A program made the translations under genes and the position numbers. A stretch of DNA of 64,000 bases, from the NCBI RefSeq assembly GCF_003122325.1, contig NZ_QFBC01000004.1:1-64000 (forward strand), written 5' to 3'. Origin of the DNA: Rhizobium album. Its GTDB lineage: Bacteria > Pseudomonadota > Alphaproteobacteria > Rhizobiales > Rhizobiaceae. Under the pieces are notes generated by a model. The model saw only the letters and a list, made by a program, of their open reading frames with translations. It was not told where the DNA came from and did no database searches. Within the stretch, counting starts at the first letter, position 1. Every line of letters starts with the position of its first letter. Positions 22,469 through 30,931 of the stretch are shown here, in pieces.

Positions 22469-24523
22469 TTACCGCATCGCCGCGGCAATGTTGCCGCCAT
22501 CGACCGTCGTGACATCGGCCGTGGTGCGTTCGGCCAGCGCATGGTGGACGAAGGCCTGGGCCACGTCGTCGGCCGTCACTTCCAGGCCGAGCAGGTTGCC
22601 GCCCATATAATCCTTCACCGAGAGACCGCGGGCGGCGGCACGGTTGGCGATCATCTCGTCGTTCAGCAGGCCGGAGCGGATGCGGTCGGCATTGACGGCG
22701 TTGACGCGGATATGGTCTGCGCCGTGCTCCAGCGCATACTGGCGCGACAGGAACAGCGTTGCCGCCTTCGGCAGGCCGTAGGCGCCGAACTTGGCGCCCG
22801 GATTGACCGCCTGTTTCGAGGCGTTGAACAGGAGGACACCGCCGGTGCCCTGCTCCTTCATGATGCGCACGGCATTCTGCGCCACCGTCTGGTGCGAGAA
22901 GAAGTTGAGCTCGAAGCTCTTGCGCAGCAAAGCATCGTCCATTGTGGCGATCGGGCTTTCCCAGGCCGCGCCGGCATTGGAGACGACGATATCGACGCCG
23001 CCATAGGTTTCGACCGCCTTGTCGAAGGCGGCACGGACCGAGGCCGGATCGGTGACGTCGCAACCGACGCCGATCGACTGGTTGCCGGCCGCCTTGGCCG
23101 ATTCCGCCGCCTTGGCGCCGTCGAGGTCGAGCACGACGACATGCGCGCCTTCACGGGCGAACGCCCTGGCGACGGCCGCACCGATGGCGCCGGCGCCGCC
23201 GGTGACGACGGCGACCTGTCCGGTAAACGGCTTCGGCTTGGCGCCGGCAAGCTTGGCTTGTTCCAGCGACCAGTATTCCAGCTCGAACAGGTCCGGCTTG
23301 CTGACCGGCTCGAAGGTCCCGACCGACTCGGCATCGCGGGCCGTTTCGATCCAGGTCTCGGCGACGTCGGCGGCGATCCTGGCGTCCTTCAGCGTGCGGC
23401 CGTGGCCGAACAGGCCGAGGCCGGGCACCAGTGTCAGGCGCGGCATCGGATCGAGCATGATCTTCTTGACGCCGCCGCGACCGTCATTGGCCTTGAAGTA
23501 GTTGGTATAATCCTCGATGAAACCGGCGGTACGCTCGGCGATCGCCTTTTTATAGTCGGCGAGATTGCCGGCATCCGGTGCCGGCAGAACCATCGGGCCG
23601 GTCTTAATGCGGATGGAAAGGTCCGGCGTCGACACGCCGCGGCGCGCCATATCTTCCACCTCAGCCGCATTGACGAAGGCGAGGATGTCCGGGGAGGTAC
23701 GGAACTCGCTGACCATGTGGTCATAACGGCCCTCGCCCTTGGACACGGCGACGGCGCCGCGCAGCATCGGAGCGATATCGTTCGGCTTCGCCAGATTGGC
23801 CGGCAGGGTGACCGGCGTGAACGGGTTCTTGCCGTTGGCGCGGACGTAGTCTTCGGCAACCGTGACGTAGTGGATCATCCGGTCGTAGGCTTCCCTGGCG
23901 GTGGCGCCGAAGGTGAAGATGCCGTGCTTGTCGAGGATCAGACCCTCGACGGTCGGATCCTGATCGTAAACCTCTGCGGCGAGCTTGGCGAGGTCGAAGC
24001 CCGGCATGACATAGGGCACATACCCCATCTTCGGGCCAAACACTTCGCGGCTGCGCTTGTCGCTGTCGGCGAGGTCGGCAATCGCGAGAACGCCGGTCGA
24101 ATGGGTGTGGTCGACGAACTTGTGCGGGATGAAGGCGTGCAGCAGCGCTTCCACCGAGGGGTTCGGCGAGGCGGGGTCGATGAGGTTGGCGCGCTGCAGC
24201 GTCACCATGTCCTCGTCGGTCAGCTTGTCGAGCTTGCGGGCCTTCAGCAATGCGTCGATCTTGACGGCCGGCAGGCCGGCGGGCTCGATGATGCCCATAT
24301 CCCAGCCGCTGCCCTTGACGCAGAGCACGTCCCATTCGTCGCCGACGAGATCCTTGACCGTGGTCTTGACGGAGGTATTGCCGCCGCCGTGCAGCACAAG
24401 GCGCGGCTCGCCGCCGAGCAGGCGGGTCGTATAGGTGCGCAAGGCGAGATCGCGGTTGATGCCCTTTTCGGCATAGGCCGCCACCATGGCTTCCGCGTCA
24501 CTGTCTTTCCAGAGATTCTCCAC
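22469..24523 (-). CDS. rhaD: Bifunctional aldolase/short-chain dehydrogenase, RhaD-like
   Basis: Fusion protein (684 aa). The N-terminal half is a class II aldolase (LVLHGGGNTSVKTTVKDL, KFVDHTHSTGVLAI with metal histidines, KHGIFTFGATAREAYDRM). The C-terminal half is a short-chain dehydrogenase (VAVVTGGAGAIGAAVARAFA nucleotide loop and catalytic YGLPK). In rhizobia this architecture is annotated as rhamnulose-1-phosphate aldolase joined to lactaldehyde dehydrogenase. GTG 24523 is preferred because GGGAGGAA lies just upstream; ATG 24541 has no such site. It is 60 nt downstream of a SorC regulator gene in the same direction. No other rhamnose genes are near, so the exact sugar is uncertain. Confidence 0.82.
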   Translation of the reverse strand: MENLWKDSDAEAMVAAYAEKGINRDLALRTYTTRLLGGEPRLVLHGGGNTSVKTTVKDLVGDEWDVLCVKGSGWDMGIIEPAGLPAVKIDALLKARKLDKLTDEDMVTLQRANLIDPASPNPSVEALLHAFIPHKFVDHTHSTGVLAIADLADSDKRSREVFGPKMGYVPYVMPGFDLAKLAAEVYDQDPTVEGLILDKHGIFTFGATAREAYDRMIHYVTVAEDYVRANGKNPFTPVTLPANLAKPNDIAPMLRGAVAVSKGEGRYDHMVSEFRTSPDILAFVNAAEVEDMARRGVSTPDLSIRIKTGPMVLPAPDAGNLADYKKAIAERTAGFIEDYTNYFKANDGRGGVKKIMLDPMPRLTLVPGLGLFGHGRTLKDARIAADVAETWIETARDAESVGTFEPVSKPDLFELEYWSLEQAKLAGAKPKPFTGQVAVVTGGAGAIGAAVARAFAREGAHVVVLDLDGAKAAESAKAAGNQSIGVGCDVTDPASVRAAFDKAVETYGGVDIVVSNAGAAWESPIATMDDALLRKSFELNFFSHQTVAQNAVRIMKEQGTGGVLLFNASKQAVNPGAKFGAYGLPKAATLFLSRQYALEHGADHIRVNAVNADRIRSGLLNDEMIANRAAARGLSVKDYMGGNLLGLEVTADDVAQAFVHHALAERTTADVTTVDGGNIAAAMR

Positions 24524-24583
24524 GTCGAATTCCTCCCTCATGAAGTTTGAAAGGCCCGGACCGACCGGGCGGATGATGATCGT

Positions 24584-25567
24584 TTATCCCTGCGCCTGTT
24601 GCGCCATGCGTCGGTTGCCGCCAGCGGCCCAGCGGCCGAGCAGGCGCCGCGCCATGCTGGCGGTCACGACGAGATGGGAGACGAAGCCCCCGTTCAGCGC
24701 CGAAACCAGCGGTTCGAATTTCGCATCCTCCTCGACCACCATCATCCGCTTGGGGATGGAGCGGATCGAAGACAGATCGGCGGAAATGCAGCGGCGATTG
24801 TGGGCGCACTCCATGCGCTGGCCATTGCGGTCGATGACCTGCCCGGCGATGACGCCGCCGGCGCCGGCCTCGGCAAGCGCCTGCATCTCTTCCTCCGTCA
24901 GGGCGCCGCAGCGCACCAGGTGGCTGTCGCTTTCGCAACCGCCGACGGAATAAAGCACCAGATTGCAATCGGAAATCGATGCCAGTTGCTCGCGGATGAC
25001 GGGTTCGTTGCGCAGCGCGGTGGCAAGATCTTCCGAACTCAGCACCAGCGGCGCATAGATGTTGATGCCCTCGGCATTCAGCCGGCGGGCGATTTCCGTC
25101 GTGCACTGGTCCGGCCGATAATTGTAGGGGGCACCGAGATTGCCGCACAGTTGCACGACGGTGACGCCCTGCAGGTCGGCATTGGGCATGACATCGGCGA
25201 TATGATAGACCGTGCGGCCCCAGGCGACGCCGATGCGATCGCCCTTGTTGATCAGTTCGAGGAAGACGGCGGCCGCGACCACCGGCATTTCCGACGCCGG
25301 ATCCATGGCCTGCCGGTCCTCCGGGACGATCCAGACACCCTTGAGGCCGATGGCATCCTCCAGCTCCCGCGCCAAAACGTCCTCGGCGAAAAGCTGCGTC
25401 GATGTGGAGATGGTGACGACGCCGTTTTCACGGGCGCGGCGCAGGTACATGGCGACGGAGGCGCGGGAAATGTCCAGATGCCTGGCCACTTCGTCCTGTC
25501 TCAGACCATGCGTGTAATAAAGCCAGGCGGCTTTGTGCATGATCTGGTCGGCGGGCCGGATGGGCAT
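24584..25567 (-). CDS. SorC-family sugar-responsive transcription regulator
   Basis: The protein (327 aa) has an N-terminal helix-turn-helix (AAWLYYTHGLRQDEVARHLD / ISRASVAMYLRRARENGVV) and the SorC/CggR sugar-phosphate-binding domain (GDRIGVAWGRTVYHIADVM, CGNLGAPYNYRPDQCTTEIA, SVGGCESDSHLVRCGALTEE, GQVIDRNGQ). It is the first gene of a two-gene unit with the aldolase-dehydrogenase fusion and most likely regulates it in response to a phosphorylated sugar. The effector is not readable. The divergent upstream region borders the MFS gene. Confidence 0.9.
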   Translation of the reverse strand: MPIRPADQIMHKAAWLYYTHGLRQDEVARHLDISRASVAMYLRRARENGVVTISTSTQLFAEDVLARELEDAIGLKGVWIVPEDRQAMDPASEMPVVAAAVFLELINKGDRIGVAWGRTVYHIADVMPNADLQGVTVVQLCGNLGAPYNYRPDQCTTEIARRLNAEGINIYAPLVLSSEDLATALRNEPVIREQLASISDCNLVLYSVGGCESDSHLVRCGALTEEEMQALAEAGAGGVIAGQVIDRNGQRMECAHNRRCISADLSSIRSIPKRMMVVEEDAKFEPLVSALNGGFVSHLVVTASMARRLLGRWAAGGNRRMAQQAQG

Positions 25568-25722
25568 GAAACGTCCTCAAGAAAAGTCTTTCGACATTAT
25601 TCATGGGCGCTGACAAAAGTCAAACCACTCTGACGAAAGAAAAGCGGCCCATAGAAAAACCAGCCATGGCTTACGCACATGGCTGGCTGGCGGTGGAAGC
25701 GGTATCGCGGCGGCGATTGTGA

Positions 25723-26916
25723 TCAGCGACGCGGAATGCGCGGCAGGAAGATGGTCAGAAGCCCCAGAAGCGGCAGGTAGGAGCACAGGCGGTAAACGAA
25801 TTCGATGCCGTGCGTATCGGCAAAACCGCCGAGCGCCGCAGCGCCAAGGCCGCCGAAACCGAAGGCAAAACCGAAGAAGATACCGGCGATCATGCCGACG
25901 CGACCCGGCACCAGTTCCTGGGCGAAGACGACAATCGCGGAGAAAGCCGATGCGAAGATCAGGCCGATCAGCACGACGAGGATCATCGTCCATTGCAGGT
26001 TGGCGTAAGGCAGCAGCAACGCAAAGGGGATGACGCCGAGGATCGAGAACCAGATGACGAAGCGGGCGCCGAAACGATCGCCGATCGGCCCGCCGAGGAA
26101 GGTGCCGACGGCAGCCGAACCGAGGAACAGGAACAGCATCAGCTGCGCATCCCGAACCGAAAGCGCGAACTTGTCGATGACATAAAAGGTGAAATAGCTC
26201 GACAGGCTGGCCATGTAGACGTTCTTGGTCGCCGTCAGGAGGACGAGCAGCAGGAAAGCCAGCACTACCTTGTTCTGCGGCAGCGGCAAGGCGCGGCTCG
26301 GCGCACCCTTGCTGGCGGATGCCCGGCGATGAGCGGCGTACCAGTTGCCGACCCAGGTCAGGATGACCATGCCGAGCATGGCGATGGCCGAGAACCAGGC
26401 GACCGTATGCTGGCCGAGCGGCAGCACGATGAAGGCGGCGAGCAGCGGGCCGATGGCCGAGCCGGCATTGCCGCCGACCTGGAAAAGCGATTGCGCGAAG
26501 CCGTGACGGCCACCGGAGGCAAGGCGGGCGACACGCGAAGATTCCGGATGGAAGATCGCAGAGCCGAAGCCGATCAGACTGGAGGCGATCAGCAGCAGCG
26601 AGAAACTATCGGCGTAACCGAGCAGGAGCAGGCCGACCAGCGTGCTGCCCATGCCGACAGGCAGCGAAAACGGCATCGGCCAGCGGTCCGTCACCATGCC
26701 GACGACCGGCTGCAGCAGCGATGCCGTGACCTGGAAGGTCATCGTCAGGAGGCCGATCTGGATGAAGTCGAGATTGTAGTTTTCCTTGAAGATCGGGTAA
26801 AGCGACGCCAGCAACGACTGCATGATGTCGTTGAGCATGTGGCAGACGCTCACGGCCACCAGAATGGAAAACGTCGTCTTCTCGAACCGGGCCTCGGTGC
26901 CGGTAACAACCGCCAT
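25723..26916 (-). CDS. fsr: MFS efflux transporter, fosmidomycin-resistance (Fsr) type
   Basis: The 397-aa protein has about 12 hydrophobic segments. The start SVCHMLNDIMQSLLASLYPI and the GLLTMTFQVTASLLQPVVGM / VTDRWPMPFSL stretch are typical of the Fsr branch, and FHPESSRVARLASGGRHGFA is the family's cytoplasmic loop signature. It probably exports a toxic compound or metabolite with proton antiport. It is divergently transcribed from an AraC-type regulator (start 27036), a likely local control pair. The native substrate is unknown. Confidence 0.88.
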   Translation of the reverse strand: MAVVTGTEARFEKTTFSILVAVSVCHMLNDIMQSLLASLYPIFKENYNLDFIQIGLLTMTFQVTASLLQPVVGMVTDRWPMPFSLPVGMGSTLVGLLLLGYADSFSLLLIASSLIGFGSAIFHPESSRVARLASGGRHGFAQSLFQVGGNAGSAIGPLLAAFIVLPLGQHTVAWFSAIAMLGMVILTWVGNWYAAHRRASASKGAPSRALPLPQNKVVLAFLLLVLLTATKNVYMASLSSYFTFYVIDKFALSVRDAQLMLFLFLGSAAVGTFLGGPIGDRFGARFVIWFSILGVIPFALLLPYANLQWTMILVVLIGLIFASAFSAIVVFAQELVPGRVGMIAGIFFGFAFGFGGLGAAALGGFADTHGIEFVYRLCSYLPLLGLLTIFLPRIPRR

Positions 26917-27035
26917 AATCTATTTCCTCCGTGATTCCGCTTATCGATGCGGACAGTCAACCACGGCTTTCTACCTGCCTTGCCTCTGGCCTGCTTTTGT
27001 GTTTTGGTCCAATTCTTTCGCGATTGGGCCAAAAG

Positions 27036-27848
27036 ATGGAAAAGCTCACTGCCAAAACCCTGTCCGCGCTGAACGACGACCATTATCGCAATTTGGCATG
27101 GATGGAGCAGTCGGAAGCGGAAGTGCTGGTTCACAGCACCGAGATCCCCGGCGGTTACACCGTGCCGGTGCATCATCACCGGCGCACGCAGATCCTTTGC
27201 GTCTTCCGCGGCGTGGTGCTGGTGGCGACCGACAGCGGCCGGTGGATGATCCCGCCCGGCCACGCGCTGCTGATCCCGCGCGGGCTTGCGCACGCGGTGG
27301 AAATGCTGAGCGACGTCTCGATGCGGTCGCTCTATATCTCGCCGCGTGATGGCAAAGCCGTGCCCGGGGCGCCGAAGGTCCTGGAGGTCACCGATCTTGC
27401 CCGCAGCCTGCTTCTGGAAGCACTGAAACTGCGTGAGGCGCCGGCCGGCCACGGTAAGGCCAGGCTCGTCTATGCGCTGCTGCTGGAAGAAATGGAGAGC
27501 CTGCCGGAACGGCCGCTCGGCCTGCCCTTCCCGCTGCACGAACGGCTGGCGGATCTGTGCCGGCGTTATCTGCGCAATCCGGCGCCCGATGCGCGCATCG
27601 ACGACTGGGCCGAGAGCCTGGCGATGAGCCGCCGAACCTTCACACGGCTGTTTCGCGAGGAGACGGGCCTGAGCTTCGTCACCTGGCGGCAGCAGGCCTG
27701 CGTCTTCGCAAGCCTGCCGAAGCTGGCGGAGGGCTGGCCGGTCACCCATGTGGCGCTGGAAGCGGGTTACGAGAGCGTGCCGGCCTTCACGACGATGTTC
27801 AAGCGTATGCTCGGAACATCGCCGCGCTCCTATTCGATGCAGCACTGA
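27036..27848 (+). CDS. AraC-family regulator with cupin domain (270 aa)
   Basis: The N-terminal cupin-like sensor (GGYTVPVHHHRRTQILCVFR, GRWMIPPGHALLIPRGLAH) is followed by an AraC-type double helix-turn-helix (DDWAESLAMSRRTFTRLFRE and WPVTHVALEAGYESVPAFTT, then FKRMLGTSPRSYS). ATG 27036 gives MEKLTAKTLSALND; the frame opens upstream but that region is the shared intergenic promoter. It is divergent from the Fsr-type exporter gene, so it is the probable regulator of that pump. It converges on the cytochrome bd operon. Confidence 0.9.
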   Translation: MEKLTAKTLSALNDDHYRNLAWMEQSEAEVLVHSTEIPGGYTVPVHHHRRTQILCVFRGVVLVATDSGRWMIPPGHALLIPRGLAHAVEMLSDVSMRSLYISPRDGKAVPGAPKVLEVTDLARSLLLEALKLREAPAGHGKARLVYALLLEEMESLPERPLGLPFPLHERLADLCRRYLRNPAPDARIDDWAESLAMSRRTFTRLFREETGLSFVTWRQQACVFASLPKLAEGWPVTHVALEAGYESVPAFTTMFKRMLGTSPRSYSMQH

Positions 27849-27857
27849 GGCGCTGCG

Positions 27858-27980
27858 TCAGTTTTTCGGCGCTTCGGCCTTCTTGCGGCGTTCGTCGTCC
27901 ATCAACTCGTACCACATGGCGTTGAGCACGGCGAAGGCGGCGGCCAGCGGCAGGCCGAGGACCCAGGCAAAATACCACAT
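27858..27980 (-). CDS. cydX: Cytochrome bd small subunit CydX
   Basis: Single-span membrane peptide of 40 aa: MWYFAWVLGLPLAAAFAVLN then AMWYELMDDERRKKAEAPKN. The MWYFAW start and the 'ML/AMWYE' after the membrane span are the CydX/YbgT signature. It stabilises the haem sites of the CydAB oxidase. It is the last gene of the cyd operon, 29 nt after cydB. Confidence 0.93.
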   Translation of the reverse strand: MWYFAWVLGLPLAAAFAVLNAMWYELMDDERRKKAEAPKN

Positions 27981-27992
27981 CGTTCTTTCCTT

Positions 27993-28021
27993 TCTCAGTA
28001 AGCGTGGTCTCAGTAAGCGTG
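27993..28021. repeat. 14-bp direct duplication at the cydB stop
   Basis: TCTCAGTAAGCGTG occurs at 27993-28006 and 28008-28021. It duplicates the last codons and stop of cydB (His-Ala-Tyr-stop), leaving a copy in the cydB-cydX gap. Confidence 0.75.
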
Positions 28022-29164
28022 ACCGCCCTTGTCGGTGACCGAAGCCTCATCCACCTTGCCCCAGAGCACCTTGTAGACCCAGCTGGTGTAGGCGACGATG
28101 ATCGGCAGGAAGATGGCCGAGACCACCAGCATGATGAACAGCGTCATGTGGCTGGACGAGGCATCCCAGACGGTGAGGCTGGAGCGCGGATCGAGCGACG
28201 ACGGCAGGATGAACGGAAACATCGAGACGCCGACCGTCGAGATGATGCCGAAGATCGACAGCTTGCTGAACAGAAGCGTCGAGACTTCACGACCGGCGCG
28301 CAGGCCGAAAAACGCGGCGAGCGCACCGAAGAAACCGAAGGCCGGCGCCACCCAGAGCCAGGGATGGGCGGCATAATTGGCGAACCAGGCGCCGCCTTCG
28401 GTCGTTACCGTCTTGAAGAGCGGGTTGGAGGGGCCGGTGGTGCTGATCTCGCTGGTGATGCGATATCCATCGACGCCGACCCAGAGGCAAAGACCGCCGA
28501 GGGCGAAAAGCACGATGGTGGCCAGTGCCGCTACGCTGCCGAACCGGCCGGCGCGTTCCGCCACCGGGCCGCTCGCCTTCAGCGCCAGCCAGGCAGAACC
28601 GTGCATGATCAGCATGGAGACCGACAGCAGGCCGCAGAGCAGCGCGAAGGGATTGAGCAGGCCGAAGAACGACCCCTCGTAGAATATCCGCATGTCATCG
28701 GCAAAGCGGAAGGGCACGCCCTGCAGCACGTTGCCGACGGCGACGCCGAAGATCAGCGACGGCACGAAACCGCCGACGAACAGCGCCCAGTCCCAATTGT
28801 TGCGCCAGCGGGCGCTGTCGCGCTTCGAGCGGTACTTGAAGCCGACCGGCCGCAGGATGAGCGCGAAGAGGATGGCAAACATCGCCAGGTAGAAGCCGGA
28901 GAAGGAGACCGCGTAGAGCGGCGGCCAGGCGGCGAAGATGGCGCCGCCGCCGAGGATCAGCCACACCTGGTTGCCTTCCCAGACCGGGCCGATGGTGTTG
29001 ATGGCAACGCGCCGTTCGGTATCCGTCCGGGCGACGAAGGGCAGAAGCGTGCCGACGCCGAGGTCGAAGCCGTCGGTGACGGCAAAACCGATCAGCAGCA
29101 CGCCGAGCAGCAGCCACCAGATGAGACGCAGGGTTTCATAGTCGATGAGTTCGTGCAGGATCAT
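28010..29164 (-). CDS. cydB: Cytochrome bd ubiquinol oxidase subunit II
   Basis: Membrane subunit (384 aa, about 8-9 helices) of the high-affinity quinol oxidase. The start MILHELIDYETLRLIWWLLL and the early FAVTDGFDLGVGTLLPF match the family, as do GPVWEGNQVWLILGGGAIFA and the C-terminal MTLFIMLVVSAIFLPIIVAY. It is 6 nt downstream of cydA and upstream of cydX. It dimerises with CydA. Confidence 0.95.
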   Translation of the reverse strand: MILHELIDYETLRLIWWLLLGVLLIGFAVTDGFDLGVGTLLPFVARTDTERRVAINTIGPVWEGNQVWLILGGGAIFAAWPPLYAVSFSGFYLAMFAILFALILRPVGFKYRSKRDSARWRNNWDWALFVGGFVPSLIFGVAVGNVLQGVPFRFADDMRIFYEGSFFGLLNPFALLCGLLSVSMLIMHGSAWLALKASGPVAERAGRFGSVAALATIVLFALGGLCLWVGVDGYRITSEISTTGPSNPLFKTVTTEGGAWFANYAAHPWLWVAPAFGFFGALAAFFGLRAGREVSTLLFSKLSIFGIISTVGVSMFPFILPSSLDPRSSLTVWDASSSHMTLFIMLVVSAIFLPIIVAYTSWVYKVLWGKVDEASVTDKGGHAY

Positions 29165-29170
29165 GGCTGG

Positions 29171-30751
29171 TCACTCCGCGGCCGGGACGATGGTTTCAGA
29201 GATGAGCCTTGCCTCCGGCTCGTGATCCGGTTCCGGGCCGTGCTTGATCGCCTTGATCATCAGCGTCATCTCGATGACGATCAGGACGGTGTAGAGCGCG
29301 GCGAAACCGACGATGGTGAACAGCACCGTGCCGGCGCCGAGGCTGGAGACGGCCATGGCCGTCGGCAGCACGCCTTCGATCACCCAGGGCTGGCGGCCGA
29401 TCTCGGCGACGATCCAGCCGGCCTCGATGGCGATCCAGGGCAGCGGGATGGCGAAGACGGCAATGCGCAGAAGCAGCGGATAACGGTCGAGCTGACGCCT
29501 TGCCGAAAGCCAGAAGAAGGTGGCGGTGAGCAGGATGAAGAACATGCCGAGCCCGACCATGATGCGGAACGACCAGAACAGGGTCGGCACATGCGGAATC
29601 GTGTCCATCGCCGCCTGGCGGATCTGCTCGTCGCTCGCCTGGCGCGGATCGTCGACATACCGCTTCAGCAGCAGCGCGTAGCCGAGATCGTGGCCGAGAT
29701 CCTCGAAGGAGGTGCGGATGTCGGCGGCAACCTCGGTGTTGGCGGGGGTAGCGCGGATCTTCGCCAGCGCATCATAGGCCTTGATGCCGTCGCGGATGCG
29801 CTCTTCCGCCTTCAGCTCGAGTTGGTCGATGCCGGGGATGACCGTCGTCAGCGAACGCGTGCCGATCAGGCCCATGGCCCAGGGGATATGCACGGCGAAA
29901 TGGGTCTCGCGAGCCTGTTGATCCGGAAAGCCGATGGCGGTGAAGGCAGCCGGTGCGGCTTCCGTTTCCCACATCGCCTCGATGGCGGCGAGCTTCATCT
30001 TCTGGTTTTCGGTGGCGAGGTAGCCGCTTTCATCGCCCAGCACCACGACCGACAGCGCAGCCGCCAGGCCGAAAGAGGCGGAGACCGTCATCGAGCGCTT
30101 GGCAAGTTCGATATGCCGGCCCTTCAGCACGTACCAGGCCGAAACGCCGAGCACGAAGATGGAGGCACAGACGTAACCGGCCGAAACCGTATGAACGAAC
30201 TTCGCCTGCGCCACCGGATTGAACACCACCTCGTAAAAACTGGTGATCTCCATGCGCATGGTCTGCGGGTTCAGCGCCGAACCGACCGGGTTCTGCATCC
30301 AGCCATTGGCGATGAGGATCCACAGCGCCGAAAAGTTCGAGCCCAGGGCAACGGCCCAGGTGGCGACGAGGTGGCCGACCTTGGAGAGCTTGTCCCATCC
30401 GAAGAAGAACAGGCCGACGAAGGTCGCTTCGAGGAAAAAGGCCATCAATCCTTCGATCGCCAGCGGCGCGCCAAAAATATCGCCGACATAGTAGCTGTAA
30501 TAGCTCCAGTTCATGCCGAACTGGAATTCCATGACGATGCCGGTGGCGACGCCCAAAACAAAATTGATGCCGAACAGGGTGCCCCAGAACTTCGTCATCT
30601 GCCGCCAGATCTGGCGGCCGGTCATGACGTAGACGGTTTCCATGATCGCCAGAAGCACCGAGAGCCCGAGCGTCAGGGGGACGAACAAAAAGTGATAAAG
30701 CGCAGTCAGTGCGAATTGAAATCGCGATAAATCGACGATGTCGAGTTCCAT
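29171..30751 (-). CDS. cydA: Cytochrome bd ubiquinol oxidase subunit I
   Basis: The 526-aa haem-carrying subunit oxidises quinol and reduces oxygen at low oxygen tension. Seen are MELDIVDLSRFQFALTALYH with the haem His, the KFVHTVSAGYVCASIFV haem His, the GLGMFFILLTATFF helix and the quinol/haem motif GWIVAEIGRQPWVIEGVLPT. The long loop with KAEERIRDGIKAYDALAKIR corresponds to the Q-loop of the long form. ATG 30751 gives the standard start. A 177-nt gap with dispersed repeats separates it from cydC, so it may have its own promoter or RNA processing. Confidence 0.96.
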   Translation of the reverse strand: MELDIVDLSRFQFALTALYHFLFVPLTLGLSVLLAIMETVYVMTGRQIWRQMTKFWGTLFGINFVLGVATGIVMEFQFGMNWSYYSYYVGDIFGAPLAIEGLMAFFLEATFVGLFFFGWDKLSKVGHLVATWAVALGSNFSALWILIANGWMQNPVGSALNPQTMRMEITSFYEVVFNPVAQAKFVHTVSAGYVCASIFVLGVSAWYVLKGRHIELAKRSMTVSASFGLAAALSVVVLGDESGYLATENQKMKLAAIEAMWETEAAPAAFTAIGFPDQQARETHFAVHIPWAMGLIGTRSLTTVIPGIDQLELKAEERIRDGIKAYDALAKIRATPANTEVAADIRTSFEDLGHDLGYALLLKRYVDDPRQASDEQIRQAAMDTIPHVPTLFWSFRIMVGLGMFFILLTATFFWLSARRQLDRYPLLLRIAVFAIPLPWIAIEAGWIVAEIGRQPWVIEGVLPTAMAVSSLGAGTVLFTIVGFAALYTVLIVIEMTLMIKAIKHGPEPDHEPEARLISETIVPAAE

Positions 30752-30825
30752 AGTCTTTCTCCATGGCACCACGGGTTGCAAAGGGGGTCTCTACGCCAGA
30801 TGGCGATGCGGGCAATTTTTCACGC

Positions 30826-30931
30826 TTAGAGCATTTCCAGCCGCAGCGGAATCGCTGTGACGTCGAACAATGCGGCAAAAACAACAGGATAGAGCATTTC
30901 CTGTGAACCAGTGGTCACAGGAAATGCTCTA
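30826..30931. repeat. Dispersed intergenic repeat with long hairpin between cydC and cydA
   Basis: TTAGAGCATTTCC begins at 30826 and a second TAGAGCATTTCCTGTGA at 30890-30906 pairs with TCACAGGAAATGCTCTA at 30915-30931, a perfect 17-bp inverted repeat. The 'TTAGAGCATTTCC' element is a common rhizobial intergenic repeat type by recall. The hairpin overlaps the cydC stop codon (30929-30931). Confidence 0.65.

Noticed and set aside
22541-24550. A 669-codon open frame opposite the aldolase-dehydrogenase gene
   Set aside because: Antisense shadow with biased composition and no ribosome-binding site.
28004-30730. A 908-codon open frame on the plus strand opposite cydA and cydB
   Set aside because: It is antisense to two clear, conserved genes, has the His/Arg/Gln/Asp-rich composition typical of antisense frames in high-GC DNA and no recognisable domain or ribosome-binding site.
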